A DNA stretch of 64,000 nucleotides from Microcoleus vaginatus_C (GTDB lineage Bacteria > Cyanobacteriota > Cyanobacteriia > Cyanobacteriales > Microcoleaceae), in assembly GCA_040004035.1 (NCBI GenBank), contig JAMPLN010000031.1, one strand, 5' to 3'. The notes beneath the pieces are model-generated. The model was not told where the DNA came from, searched no databases, and saw only the letters and a list, made by a program, of their open reading frames with translations. Both the position numbers and the translations under genes were made by a program. Below, piece after piece: positions 25,396-33,871 of this stretch (position 1 is the first letter of the stretch; every line of letters begins with the position of its first letter).

Positions 25396-26655
25396 TCACT
25401 TTTGAGATTTCCTGGTTTTTCCCTTGCGGGATTTCGACACTTGCCTAGACTCAGTTGCCTCAATCCCCGGTAGTGAGTCTGCACAGGCAGTTTTCATTCC
25501 CGTCTGTCCAACGGTATTAATTAGTTTGATTCCTCGGTTTCTGATATTCTGACCTGCTGCTACATCCCTATCCGTCTTGTATCCACAATGAGGACAATCA
25601 TGGATTCTCACACTCAGGTCTTTTTTGACTTCCCCACCACATTCGGGACACTGTTGAGAAGTCCCCCTTGCATCGACTTCGGAGAAGAACTTTCCACGCT
25701 TCCAGCACACATACTTGACAATGGTTCTAAACTGTCCAAAAGCAGCATCAAGCATATGCTTACCAAACATCCCTTTGGCACTGACGCGGTAATCCAAGTC
25801 TTCCATGAAAACCATATCACCTGCATCACAGAGCATATGAGCTTGTTTGTAGTGAAAATCCTTCCTCGTGTTGTCGATTTGGTGGTGAAGACGAGCAACT
25901 TTAAGACGTGGTTTCTCGTAGTTCTTAGACCTCTTCTGTTTCCTGGAAAGCCTGCGTTGCAGCAATTTCAACTCGCTTTGCAGCTTTTTAAAGAACTTGG
26001 GAGGTTTTACGAGAACACCGTCACTGGTTGCCAAAAACTTCTCCAACCCAATATCCACCCCAATGGGATGACCATGAGGAGTTGGGTCAGGGACGCTAAC
26101 ATCACACTGCAAGGAGATAGACGCATACCAATAGTTGGCTTTCCTCAATATTCTGACCTGCTTGACCACAAACCCAGAAGAGATAGGGCGATGCAGGTTA
26201 ATTGGAATTGCTCCAATTTTGGGCAATTTAATGTGCAAGTTCGTTACTGGATTCTCCTTGAATTGAGGAAAAAGCAACGACTTGAACTGCCCGTACTTCT
26301 TGAAGCGTGGAAAACCAAATCCTCGTTTCTGAAAGTATTCCCAACCTTTGTGCAACTGCTTAATAGCTTGCTGAAGACCTTGGGAAGGAACCTCACCCAG
26401 TCTGGGGAATTCCTTCTTGGCTCGTGGCAAGTTATTAAGTTGTTGAATTTCGCCCGGAAACTTTACTTCCGCAGGGAGGATGTCTTCCTTTTCCAATGAG
26501 CATCTATCAACCAAACACTTACGACTATCGCACCAATCTTTTATCTCCCGAAGGGCGTAGTTATACGCTCCTCGGTAGATTTCCATCCACTCAATAAGCT
26601 GCTGCTCTTGAGTAGTATCTGGATAGATTCGGTAGCGATGGGTAAGTGTCAGCAT
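25396..26655 (-). CDS. tnpB: RNA-guided endonuclease TnpB (IS200/IS605 accessory, no TnpA)
   Basis: A 419-residue TnpB. N-terminal HTH/wedge with RYRIYPDTTQEQQLIEW; RuvC-like catalytic residues are visible as GVDIGLEKF (first Asp), VFMEDLDY (Glu) and DRDVAAGQNI (last Asp). The zinc finger CPECGG...CPHCGYK lies between the last two. All three acidic residues and four cysteines are intact, so it should be an active RNA-guided DNA nuclease. No Y1 transposase lies next to it, so it is a solitary element needing TnpA in trans, if it moves at all. The antisense strand is open for 303 codons, which I take as a shadow. Confidence 0.92.
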   Translation of the reverse strand: MLTLTHRYRIYPDTTQEQQLIEWMEIYRGAYNYALREIKDWCDSRKCLVDRCSLEKEDILPAEVKFPGEIQQLNNLPRAKKEFPRLGEVPSQGLQQAIKQLHKGWEYFQKRGFGFPRFKKYGQFKSLLFPQFKENPVTNLHIKLPKIGAIPINLHRPISSGFVVKQVRILRKANYWYASISLQCDVSVPDPTPHGHPIGVDIGLEKFLATSDGVLVKPPKFFKKLQSELKLLQRRLSRKQKRSKNYEKPRLKVARLHHQIDNTRKDFHYKQAHMLCDAGDMVFMEDLDYRVSAKGMFGKHMLDAAFGQFRTIVKYVCWKRGKFFSEVDARGTSQQCPECGGEVKKDLSVRIHDCPHCGYKTDRDVAAGQNIRNRGIKLINTVGQTGMKTACADSLPGIEATESRQVSKSRKGKTRKSQK

Positions 26656-26700
26656 TCCCTTAGTCTACTGAATTTACTGGCAAGTACCGCAACATTAAAT

Positions 26701-26736
26701 GTTAAGTTTAGGGACATCGAGTCCCGTAAACTTAAC
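26701..26736. repeat. Long perfect-stem hairpin upstream of tnpB
   Basis: GTTAAGTTTAGGGAC - ATCGA - GTCCC(G)TAAACTTAAC gives a 15-bp stem with a five-base loop and one bulged G. It lies 46-81 bases before the tnpB start, so it is in the leader or left end of the element. A role as left-end recognition hairpin or translation control is possible. Confidence 0.75.
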
Positions 26737-26845
26737 TGGGGAAGTCCATGTCTCCCAACGCCGACCTGGGTACAGGTGCGACGTAGGACTTAGAGCTGCC
26801 CCCAAACCCCCCTCAAAAAGATAACAAAACCTAGAGAAATCAAAT

Positions 26846-26887
26846 GGCCCAGATGCCCGGCCCGAAAGGGCAGAAGGCATCTGGGCC
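26846..26887. terminator. Stem-loop downstream of gyrB
   Basis: GGCCCAGATGCC and GGCATCTGGGCC form a perfect 12-bp stem with an 18-base loop that can itself fold (GCCCGAAAGGGC). It lies 67 bases past the gyrB stop and before the tnpB leader. The T-tract is weak (ATTTGATTTCT), so it may be a terminator or a dispersed repeat. Confidence 0.45.
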
Positions 26888-26953
26888 GCAAAAGTTTAGT
26901 CATTAGTCCTCAGCTATTAGCTGTTAGCTAACGACAAATGACTAATGATTAAT

Positions 26954-28894
26954 TTAGATGTCCAAGTCGAGGAGGTTGAGTTTGGGGCCGTAGGTTTCGA
27001 TGAATTCGCGGCGGGGGGCGACACGATCGCCCATTAAGATTGTAAAGATGCGATCGGCCTCAGCAGCGTCTTCAATCTCCACCCGTTTCAGCGTCCGAGT
27101 TTCTGGGTTCATCGTCGTATCCCACAACTGTGTCGGCATCATTTCACCCAAACCTTTGAACCGCTGAATGGTGTAATTAGCATTCGCCGGAAATTCATTG
27201 CGGATGAGATTGTTCATTTCGCGATCGCTGTAACAGTAATAATGATTCCGTCCCCGTTCGACTTTATAGAGAGGAGGACAAGCAATATAGATGTAACCTT
27301 GGTCTACAAGTGCGCGCTGATAGCGGTAGAAGAAAGTCAGCAACAGCGTGCGGATGTGAGCACCATCTACGTCAGCGTCAGTCATAATTACGATGTGGTG
27401 ATACCGCAATTGACCCGGATCGAATTCTTCGCCTTTGATGCCCAAACCCAAGGCTGTAATTAACGATTGAATTTCGTTATTTTTGTAGATTTTGGCATCG
27501 TCTGTTTTCTCAATATTGAGAATTTTACCGCGCAAAGGCAGGATTGCTTGGAATTGCCGATCGCGCCCTTGTTTTGCCGATCCGCCTGCAGAATCCCCCT
27601 CCACCAGGTAGATCTCAGATAGGGCAGGGTCTCTGGAACTACAGTCTGCTAGTTTTCCAGGCAAAGGAGAGGACTCTAAAACGGATTTTCGGCGCACTAA
27701 ATCGCGGGCACGGCGGGCGGCTTCAGCGGCCTTAAATGCCTGAATTGCTTTTTCCAAAATAGCGTCCGCTACTTGGGGGCGAAACTCTAAATATTCTGTC
27801 AATACTTCGCCTACCAAGGAATCGACAATTCCCCGAACTTCTGTATTGCCTAGCTTGGTTTTAGTTTGACCTTCAAATTCTGGATCTGGGACTTTGACAG
27901 AAATCACTGCTGTCAAACCTTCGCGAACGTTTTCGCCGGCGAGGTTGGGCTCGTTTTCTTTGATTTTGTTGCGCTTGCGGGCGATCGAATTCATCGTCCG
28001 CGTCAAAACAGCCTTCAAACCTTCTAAGTGCGTGCCACCGTCGATCGTCCGAATGTTGTTAGCAAAACCTAGAACGTTGTCGCTAAAAGCATCAACGCAC
28101 CACTGCAAAGCCACTTCTATCTGTACGTTGTTGCGTTCTCCTTGCACGTAGATCACTTCTTCGTGCAGAGGCTGCTTGTCGCGGTTCATGTAGGCGATAT
28201 ATTCCTTGATTCCGCCCTCATAACAGTATGTCTCAATGCGAGGTTCGCTACTTTTAAGCAGTTCCAAACGGTGGTCGCTAAACGTAATTCTCACGCCCGC
28301 ATTCAAGTAACCCAATTCTCGCAAGCGCCCGGCGAGTATAGTGTAATCAAATTCAATGCCAGTGCTAAATATTTGAGTATCTGGCAAGAAAGAAACTGAA
28401 GTGCCGGTGCGAGTGCCTTTGTTGGGCTTGACATTAAGTTCGGTAACTGGATTGCCTCTTTCGTAGCGCTGTAAATGTTCTTTTTGGTCCCGCCAAACTG
28501 TCACTTCTACCCACTCGGACAGCGCGTTAACAACAGAAATACCTACACCGTGCAATCCTCCAGAAACCTTGTAGCCACCACCGCCAAATTTACCGCCGGC
28601 GTGGAGTACAGTCATTACTGTTTCTATTCCCGATTTGCCAGTCTTGGCAACGATGCCGGTGGGAATGCCCCGTCCGTCGTCTGTCACGGTAACTGAACCG
28701 TCGGCGTTGATGTCAATCTCGATGTGAGTGCAGTGGCCAGCCAGCGCCTCATCAATGGAATTGTCCACAACCTCGTAAACTAGATGGTGGAGTCCTCGCG
28801 GGCCGGTGGTACCGATGTACATCCCCGGCCGTTTACGGACTGCTTCGAGACCTTCGAGAACTTGAATCTGGTCGGCGCTGTAGCTGCTGGTCAT
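26954..28894 (-). CDS. gyrB: DNA gyrase subunit B
   Basis: ATPase subunit of gyrase, 646 residues, the short form typical of cyanobacteria. The GHKL ATP site is seen as VYEVVDNSIDEALAG, DDGRGIPTG and GGLHGVGISVVNALS. The TOPRIM domain has EIYLVEGDSAGGSAKQGRDR and MTDADVDGAHIRTLLLTF. The C-terminal RFKGLGEMMPTQLWDTTM block is normal. No intein is present. Confidence 0.97.
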   Translation of the reverse strand: MTSSYSADQIQVLEGLEAVRKRPGMYIGTTGPRGLHHLVYEVVDNSIDEALAGHCTHIEIDINADGSVTVTDDGRGIPTGIVAKTGKSGIETVMTVLHAGGKFGGGGYKVSGGLHGVGISVVNALSEWVEVTVWRDQKEHLQRYERGNPVTELNVKPNKGTRTGTSVSFLPDTQIFSTGIEFDYTILAGRLRELGYLNAGVRITFSDHRLELLKSSEPRIETYCYEGGIKEYIAYMNRDKQPLHEEVIYVQGERNNVQIEVALQWCVDAFSDNVLGFANNIRTIDGGTHLEGLKAVLTRTMNSIARKRNKIKENEPNLAGENVREGLTAVISVKVPDPEFEGQTKTKLGNTEVRGIVDSLVGEVLTEYLEFRPQVADAILEKAIQAFKAAEAARRARDLVRRKSVLESSPLPGKLADCSSRDPALSEIYLVEGDSAGGSAKQGRDRQFQAILPLRGKILNIEKTDDAKIYKNNEIQSLITALGLGIKGEEFDPGQLRYHHIVIMTDADVDGAHIRTLLLTFFYRYQRALVDQGYIYIACPPLYKVERGRNHYYCYSDREMNNLIRNEFPANANYTIQRFKGLGEMMPTQLWDTTMNPETRTLKRVEIEDAAEADRIFTILMGDRVAPRREFIETYGPKLNLLDLDI

Positions 28895-29152
28895 ACAAAA
28901 ATAGCTCCAATAATGAGGCCTAAAGCCCCGAAAGCTTCTAAAATGGGAAAACTCCTAAAATTATAGCACAAAACCGTTAAAGGCGATGCTAGGGCTTTCT
29001 GAGGGGAAATTTATCGGGGGGAGGGAGGCAAATAGTTTTGAGGTTACTTAGCGATTGCCCAGGCCGATCGCGGTGAATCAGTGGATGGAAAGAGGGGAAA
29101 GCTTGGAGAGGAGAGGATTTGAGAGTTTTTATAGGGAAATGTGCGACAGCTT

Positions 29153-30076
29153 ATGCCTAGATTAATTACGATTTGCGGGGCGACGGCGACGGGGAAGTCT
29201 GGAGTGGCTTTGGCTTTGGCTTCGCGGCTGCAATCCTCGATCCTGAGTGCGGACTCCCGTCAAGTGTACCGCGAATTTGACATCGGAACCGCAAAACCGA
29301 CGGCGGTCGATCGCACCTGTGTACCGCATCACTTAATTGACATCTGCGAGCCCACAGAAACTCTGACACTAGCAGATTACCAGCAACAAGCTCAAAATTT
29401 AATTGCTGCTGTCGATTTTCCTGTTTCTCCCCCCCTGTTGTTGGTGGGAGGGACGGGCTTATATATTAAATCGATCGTGCGCGGTTTAAAAATTCCGAGG
29501 GTAGCACCGATGCCCGAATTGCGATCGCAACTTACCGAACTCGGACAATCTCAATGTTACACGATGTTGCAGCAGGTCGATCGCTCTGCCGCTGAGAAAA
29601 TTCACCTCAATGACCCAGTAAGAACTTTAAGAGCACTGGAAGTATTTTATGCGACCGGTCGCCCTATTTCCGAACAGCAGGGCGAAAATCCTCCCAATTA
29701 TCCTATTTTACAAATTGGGTTGGATTGCGCGATCGATGTTTTGGTCGATCGTATCAAACAGCGCACCGAACAAATGCTAGAACGCGGTTGGATCGCTGAA
29801 GTAGAATATTTGTGTAAAAAATACGGCTGCGACTTGCCATTGTTGAACACGCTGGGATACCAGGAAATGAAACAATATTTGGCTGGCGACATTAAGCTTG
29901 AAGAAGCCAAAGAATTAACAATTTTGCACACGCGGCAATTTGCCAAGAGACAGCGGACTTGGTTTCGGGCCTATCCTGAAATTGAATGGTTTGATGTTAG
30001 CGCACCAGATTTGCTAGAAAGAGTTTTGCAGAGAGTGCAGGAATTTATCAACGAAGATTTTGGCGATAGCCAATAA
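29153..30076 (+). CDS. miaA: tRNA dimethylallyltransferase MiaA
   Basis: Transfers the dimethylallyl group to A37 of tRNAs reading UNN codons. P-loop ICGATATGKSGVALALA at the N-terminus, then ILSADSRQVYREFDIGTAKP, HHLIDICEP, LLLVGGTGLYIKSIV and the C-terminal TRQFAKRQRTWFR, all diagnostic. The ATG giving MPRLITICG is preferred to an in-frame GTG twelve bases upstream. Length (307 residues) is normal. It is divergent from gyrB. Confidence 0.95.
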   Translation: MPRLITICGATATGKSGVALALASRLQSSILSADSRQVYREFDIGTAKPTAVDRTCVPHHLIDICEPTETLTLADYQQQAQNLIAAVDFPVSPPLLLVGGTGLYIKSIVRGLKIPRVAPMPELRSQLTELGQSQCYTMLQQVDRSAAEKIHLNDPVRTLRALEVFYATGRPISEQQGENPPNYPILQIGLDCAIDVLVDRIKQRTEQMLERGWIAEVEYLCKKYGCDLPLLNTLGYQEMKQYLAGDIKLEEAKELTILHTRQFAKRQRTWFRAYPEIEWFDVSAPDLLERVLQRVQEFINEDFGDSQ

Positions 30077-30138
30077 TCATGTCAGCGTGTCGCATAAGTA
30101 GCAGGAAATAAAACTTCTATTTGATGAGAGCTACAGCC

Positions 30139-31473
30139 TTATTTACCAACTAGCTTCCAAAAAGATTCCTCCCTCAGATGATCCATTACGTCGTCGTACA
30201 TGGTTTCCGCCGATCGAATTTCTCCTCCACTATGGTCATCAAAATGTGTAATCAATGCTGTTAATAGGACGCGCCAAAAGCCAACAGCACTGAGTTTAGA
30301 ATGAATCTCATAAAGTTCTTTTACAAAGCATTCAACTTTTATTTGCGAAGGTAATTTTCTTGTCGCTTCTGGATAAGCAGTTGCATAAACACTAAGAATT
30401 CTATTAGCAGCAGTCTGATAGTCTGATAGCTCTGTTACTACCCGATCAAAATTCCAGATAGTATCTAATGCTCTCGGTTGACGTTGTGGTTCTGGCTTGC
30501 CAACTCGTTTTGACAAAGCTCCAAAAGTTACGATTCCGTATTTGGGGTCTGTGAAAAAATCAGGCGTAGTTGCATAGATGAGAAACAGACCCTTCAGGCC
30601 TTCAATATCGATCAAAGATAACAAATTGTTGTGAGCATCCCGTAGAGGGGATTTACGCATATTACGCATAATAGAGTAAGCCTGTTGGGCTTCATCAAAC
30701 AGGATAACCAATCCTTTGTAACCAGAAAGTCGCACAAATCCAGCAATGGATTGTAGCATTAGTTGTGCATTGTCTTTGTTAACCATTTTGTTAACTTCAA
30801 ATCGGTTTCGGTACCTGGCCAAGCCACCTTCTCCACAGAACCATTGTAGAATTTCACCTCTAATTTGTTTTTGAGTTTCTCCCATCGACCATTGCAGGAT
30901 GTCCGCTCTAGTTGGGTCTTCCATACCTGGATAAAGATATAAAGGTAAAAAAGTTTCCCAATATTTTTGAATCATCTTTTTAAAATCAATATCGATGCTC
31001 ATATCAAGAATTAGAGCTTCTCTAGCTTTAACGTAATCTTCGTAGGAAACTTCGTTACTCAGCTCACGACTGCCTGTAGATAAATAAGCTAAAGATTCTT
31101 TTAGAACTTGCCCAAAGGCTGCTGCATCATTTTCACTGAAGTAAGCTCCCGTTGAAATATTCCGCACAATATAAGAAAAGATGCGCTCAAATTTATTTAA
31201 AACTGCATCATTTACGTTTAACTCTACATTAGAGACTAGGCAGTTATTTTGAGAGACGACTTCCCGAAGCAACCTAAAGAAATGGGTTTTTCCTGCTCCC
31301 CACGAACCGCTGATAAAACGGATGATTCCCCCTTCTCCTATTCTGCTTAAAAGAAATTTTTTAATGCCATCGATTAATTCTTCGTTCCCCAGCGAATACA
31401 CATCAACACCGCGCTGAGGGGGGATGCCTTTGCGAAGTGACTCAACAACCTCGATAGCAATGCCCTGAGCCAT
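30139..31473 (-). CDS. BREX-type P-loop ATPase (DUF2791 family)
   Basis: A 444-residue AAA+-like ATPase. It opens MAQGIAIEVVESLRKGIPPQRGVD, has Walker A GSWGAGKTHFFR at residues 56-67 and Walker B LVILFDEAQQAYS near residue 250, then a LFLIYATTPDFF segment resembling a sensor region. This pattern fits the DUF2791/BREX ATP-binding family (BrxC/BrxD-related). The other BREX genes (PglX, PglZ, BrxL) are absent, so it is a stand-alone member whose role is not known. The start chosen lies after the Uma2 stop; longer frames overlap that gene and begin with unrelated sequence. Confidence 0.75.
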   Translation of the reverse strand: MAQGIAIEVVESLRKGIPPQRGVDVYSLGNEELIDGIKKFLLSRIGEGGIIRFISGSWGAGKTHFFRLLREVVSQNNCLVSNVELNVNDAVLNKFERIFSYIVRNISTGAYFSENDAAAFGQVLKESLAYLSTGSRELSNEVSYEDYVKAREALILDMSIDIDFKKMIQKYWETFLPLYLYPGMEDPTRADILQWSMGETQKQIRGEILQWFCGEGGLARYRNRFEVNKMVNKDNAQLMLQSIAGFVRLSGYKGLVILFDEAQQAYSIMRNMRKSPLRDAHNNLLSLIDIEGLKGLFLIYATTPDFFTDPKYGIVTFGALSKRVGKPEPQRQPRALDTIWNFDRVVTELSDYQTAANRILSVYATAYPEATRKLPSQIKVECFVKELYEIHSKLSAVGFWRVLLTALITHFDDHSGGEIRSAETMYDDVMDHLREESFWKLVGK

Positions 31474-31543
31474 AATTACATTTTTTTTTAAAATTAAACC
31501 ATCTAGCGCTTTGATTCTATGTGCTGTATTCTCTAACTTAAGG

Positions 31544-32206
31544 CTAACTTTGACTCGGCCAAATTTCTCTAATTCTTTGCCGAAACAAACGCACAGCCGC
31601 ACGCTGTCCGATTGTTCGGCTTTGTTCGATGAAACCGGGAATTTCGGCAACGGGTAAAAAGGGAAAAGCTAAACTGATCTCGCACATTTCATATTTTCCC
31701 TCCACAAGGTGATAAACTTGCAGAGATTCCCGGCGATACCTCCAAAGTTCGGGAACACCAAGAGCAGCATATATGGAATCTTTATTAACAGAAGAATTAG
31801 TGTAATCCGACTCTATTGCTAAATCTGGCGGCAAATCCTCTGGGAGGCTGATATCTCTTTTACCTCTGACGCTGGCTTCATTTTGAATGTAGAAACAAGT
31901 ATCAGGTTCGACAGCACGAGTTAAATCTTCCCGTTCGAGAGTCAGAGAACCAGCTTTCATCACTTCGATTTCTAGCTCGTCTGCTGTAGCTTCAATAAAG
32001 CTTTCTATCAGTCCTTTCGGAACTTCATGTTCGAGATGTGGCATCCGGATTTCTAATAATCCTCCATCGTAAGCAATTCTCCAAGCTCTATCGTCCCCAA
32101 CATCGGCCAGCAATGCTTTAAAAGTTGACCAACTGACACCTTTTAAAATAACTCGGTTTTCTGGGGTAGTTTGCTGCTCGACGGGAGTTGATGTTGTTGT
32201 TACCAT
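31544..32206 (-). CDS. Uma2 (DUF820) family endonuclease-like protein
   Basis: A 220-residue protein of the PD-(D/E)XK-like Uma2 family, very common in filamentous cyanobacteria. Seen are YDGGLLEIRMPHLEHE, AVEPDTCFYI, PPDLAIESDYTNSSVNK (the acidic residues and lysine of the proposed active site) and GVPELWRY. The physiological role is unsettled; some links to mobile elements and defence have been proposed. The DUF2791 ATPase gene follows 70 bases later on the same strand, so the two may be co-transcribed. Confidence 0.85.
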   Translation of the reverse strand: MVTTTSTPVEQQTTPENRVILKGVSWSTFKALLADVGDDRAWRIAYDGGLLEIRMPHLEHEVPKGLIESFIEATADELEIEVMKAGSLTLEREDLTRAVEPDTCFYIQNEASVRGKRDISLPEDLPPDLAIESDYTNSSVNKDSIYAALGVPELWRYRRESLQVYHLVEGKYEMCEISLAFPFLPVAEIPGFIEQSRTIGQRAAVRLFRQRIREIWPSQS

Positions 32207-32386
32207 TTAACAATTCCTTGGTAGCTTCATCAATTTTTATTGTAGTCGATCGACTTCAAATTTTTCTCGTTCCCAGGCAGAGCCTGGGAATGCCTGATCC
32301 GAGGCTCTGCCTCGCGGGAATTGGGAGGCACAGCCTCCGGATCTGCGTTCCTAGGCAGAGCCTAGAAACGAGGGGAAATCCGTCAA
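32207..32386. repeat. Cluster of palindromic repeats (CCCAGGCAGAGCCTGGG type)
   Basis: Two related palindromes, GTTCCCAGGCAGAGCCTGGGAA (about 32269-32290, described here in its core CCCAGGCAGAGCCTGGG) and CCTAGGCAGAGCCTAG (about 32350-32365), flank a segment with GAGGCTCTGCCTCG. These are dispersed repeats between the Uma2 gene and msrP. Confidence 0.7.
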
Positions 32387-33370
32387 TTAACTGTACAAAC
32401 TCGCCACATATTCGCCGTAACCGTTATAGGGCAAAGTCGGGCGAGTTTCCCACGACCAACTGTTACCGGGACCGACTACCCGTTCGCTGGCCTGCGACCA
32501 TCTGGGGTGCGGTTTGTCGGGTTCGACATTTGCTTCAAAGGCGTATTCGTTGGGGCCGATTGTATTCCAAAAAGTGGCGGGCTGTTGTTCGACAAATTCA
32601 ATTTTGACGATCGACTTTGCGCCCTTAAAACCGTATTTCCAAGGAATCACTTGCCGCAGCGGCGCACCATTTTGTTTTGGTAGCCTTCGGCCATACAAGC
32701 CTGTGGCGAAAAATGCTAAATCATTCGCCATTTCTTCAATTCGCAGGCCTTCGGTATAAGGCCAAGGATAAAATTGCGACATCAAACCGGGGCCGGGAGT
32801 TATTTGGCGATCGTAAAATGAGGTGAAGCGAACGAATTTAGCGTTCGATTGCGGTTCGACATCAGCCATCAGTAATTTCATGGGAAATCCGACCCAAGGA
32901 ACTACCATCGCCCACGCTTCTACACAGCGAAATCGATAAACTCGTTCTTCGATAGGAAATTTTTTGTCGAGGTCGTCAATATCATAAGTGCGGGGATTTT
33001 TTACTAAACCGCTTACTTCTACTTTCCAGTTTTCTGTTGGCAAAGCTTGAGCGGCTTGCCAAATAGATTTTGTGCCGCCGTATTCGTAAAAATTGTTGTA
33101 TTTTGTAGCTAAGGCTTCGTCGGTAATCGCTCGATCGACTTTCGCAAAGGCGGGATTCCGGCTCAATCCCGAATATGCTTGGGTTGAGCTTTGATCCAGA
33201 GCAGTTTTTGAGCTAGCATTGCTTTGGCAGCCGGTCAGTGGCAGCAGCGAAGCAGTCACGCCGGCGCCAATTAAATTTGTCATGAAGCGGCGGCGGTTGA
33301 GAAAGGCTGTTTCTGGGGTAATTTGTGGGTTGAGAATTTCCCAAGACTTGGGAACGCGAATTAACGGCAT
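32387..33370 (-). CDS. msrP: Protein-methionine-sulfoxide reductase catalytic subunit MsrP (YedY)
   Basis: A 327-residue molybdopterin oxidoreductase exported by Tat. The N-terminus has the twin-arginine-type motif NRRRFMTNL followed by a hydrophobic stretch and LTGC. The Mo-ligating cysteine lies in YRFRCVEAWAM. Other MsrP blocks are GFPMKLLM, PGLMSQFYPWPYTEGLRIEEA-like, PKQNGAPLR and PWKYGFKGAKSIV. It repairs oxidised methionines in periplasmic proteins. The membrane heme partner MsrQ is not next to it. Confidence 0.92.
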   Translation of the reverse strand: MPLIRVPKSWEILNPQITPETAFLNRRRFMTNLIGAGVTASLLPLTGCQSNASSKTALDQSSTQAYSGLSRNPAFAKVDRAITDEALATKYNNFYEYGGTKSIWQAAQALPTENWKVEVSGLVKNPRTYDIDDLDKKFPIEERVYRFRCVEAWAMVVPWVGFPMKLLMADVEPQSNAKFVRFTSFYDRQITPGPGLMSQFYPWPYTEGLRIEEMANDLAFFATGLYGRRLPKQNGAPLRQVIPWKYGFKGAKSIVKIEFVEQQPATFWNTIGPNEYAFEANVEPDKPHPRWSQASERVVGPGNSWSWETRPTLPYNGYGEYVASLYS

Positions 33371-33871
33371 AAGTAATAGTTAAAAGTTAGTAGTTAGTTT
33401 GGCAAAAGTTGCCTAAGTTTTAATCTGTTAGTCGATTTGAGAGGGAAATTGGAAATTTTAGATTCACTCCAGAGAACAAAGAATCGCGGATATTTGGCAA
33501 GATATTGCGATTGCTTTGCTGCGATCGCAATGCAAGTATTCGCAATGACAGTATAGCTTAATACGGTAACAACTGAGATATTGCACCATTCTAAAGAACA
33601 GGCTTTCCGGCCTGTTCCACAAAGAATGATTTTCTTGTGGGGTGGGCATCCTGCCCGCCCGTACGATCGACCTATTAAACATCGCTCGCAGGAAAGTCAG
33701 CAATAATTTACGCGCGATCGACGGCAGCAATTGTGGCGAAAATCTGGGAAACAATTATGATCAAGCAAAGATTCCAATTATTTAATTTGTCCACAGGAAG
33801 CGGCACGCACCGCCCCGCTTTCCTCCCCCACAAGCAAGTATGTCGGACGGGGGTCTCCAGCGGAAAGACAA
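33371..33871. other. Repeat-filled spacer upstream of the WD40 kinase-like gene
   Basis: No credible gene is present. It carries a palindromic repeat GAACAGGCTTTCCGGCCTG (33596-33614 and on), a GTGGGGTGGGCATCCTGCCC arm at 33637-33656, and a GCGATCGCAATGCAAGTATTCGCAATGACAG-type region near 33521. The promoter of the downstream gene should lie in the last 150 bases. Confidence 0.5.

Noticed and set aside
25588..26499. 303-codon open frame antisense to tnpB
   Set aside because: It lies wholly within tnpB on the opposite strand, has no recognisable domain and reads as low-complexity reverse translation; tnpB itself is clear.
33464..33754. 96-codon minus-strand frame between msrP and the kinase-like gene
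   Set aside because: It is made of the palindromic repeats in this spacer and has no domain.
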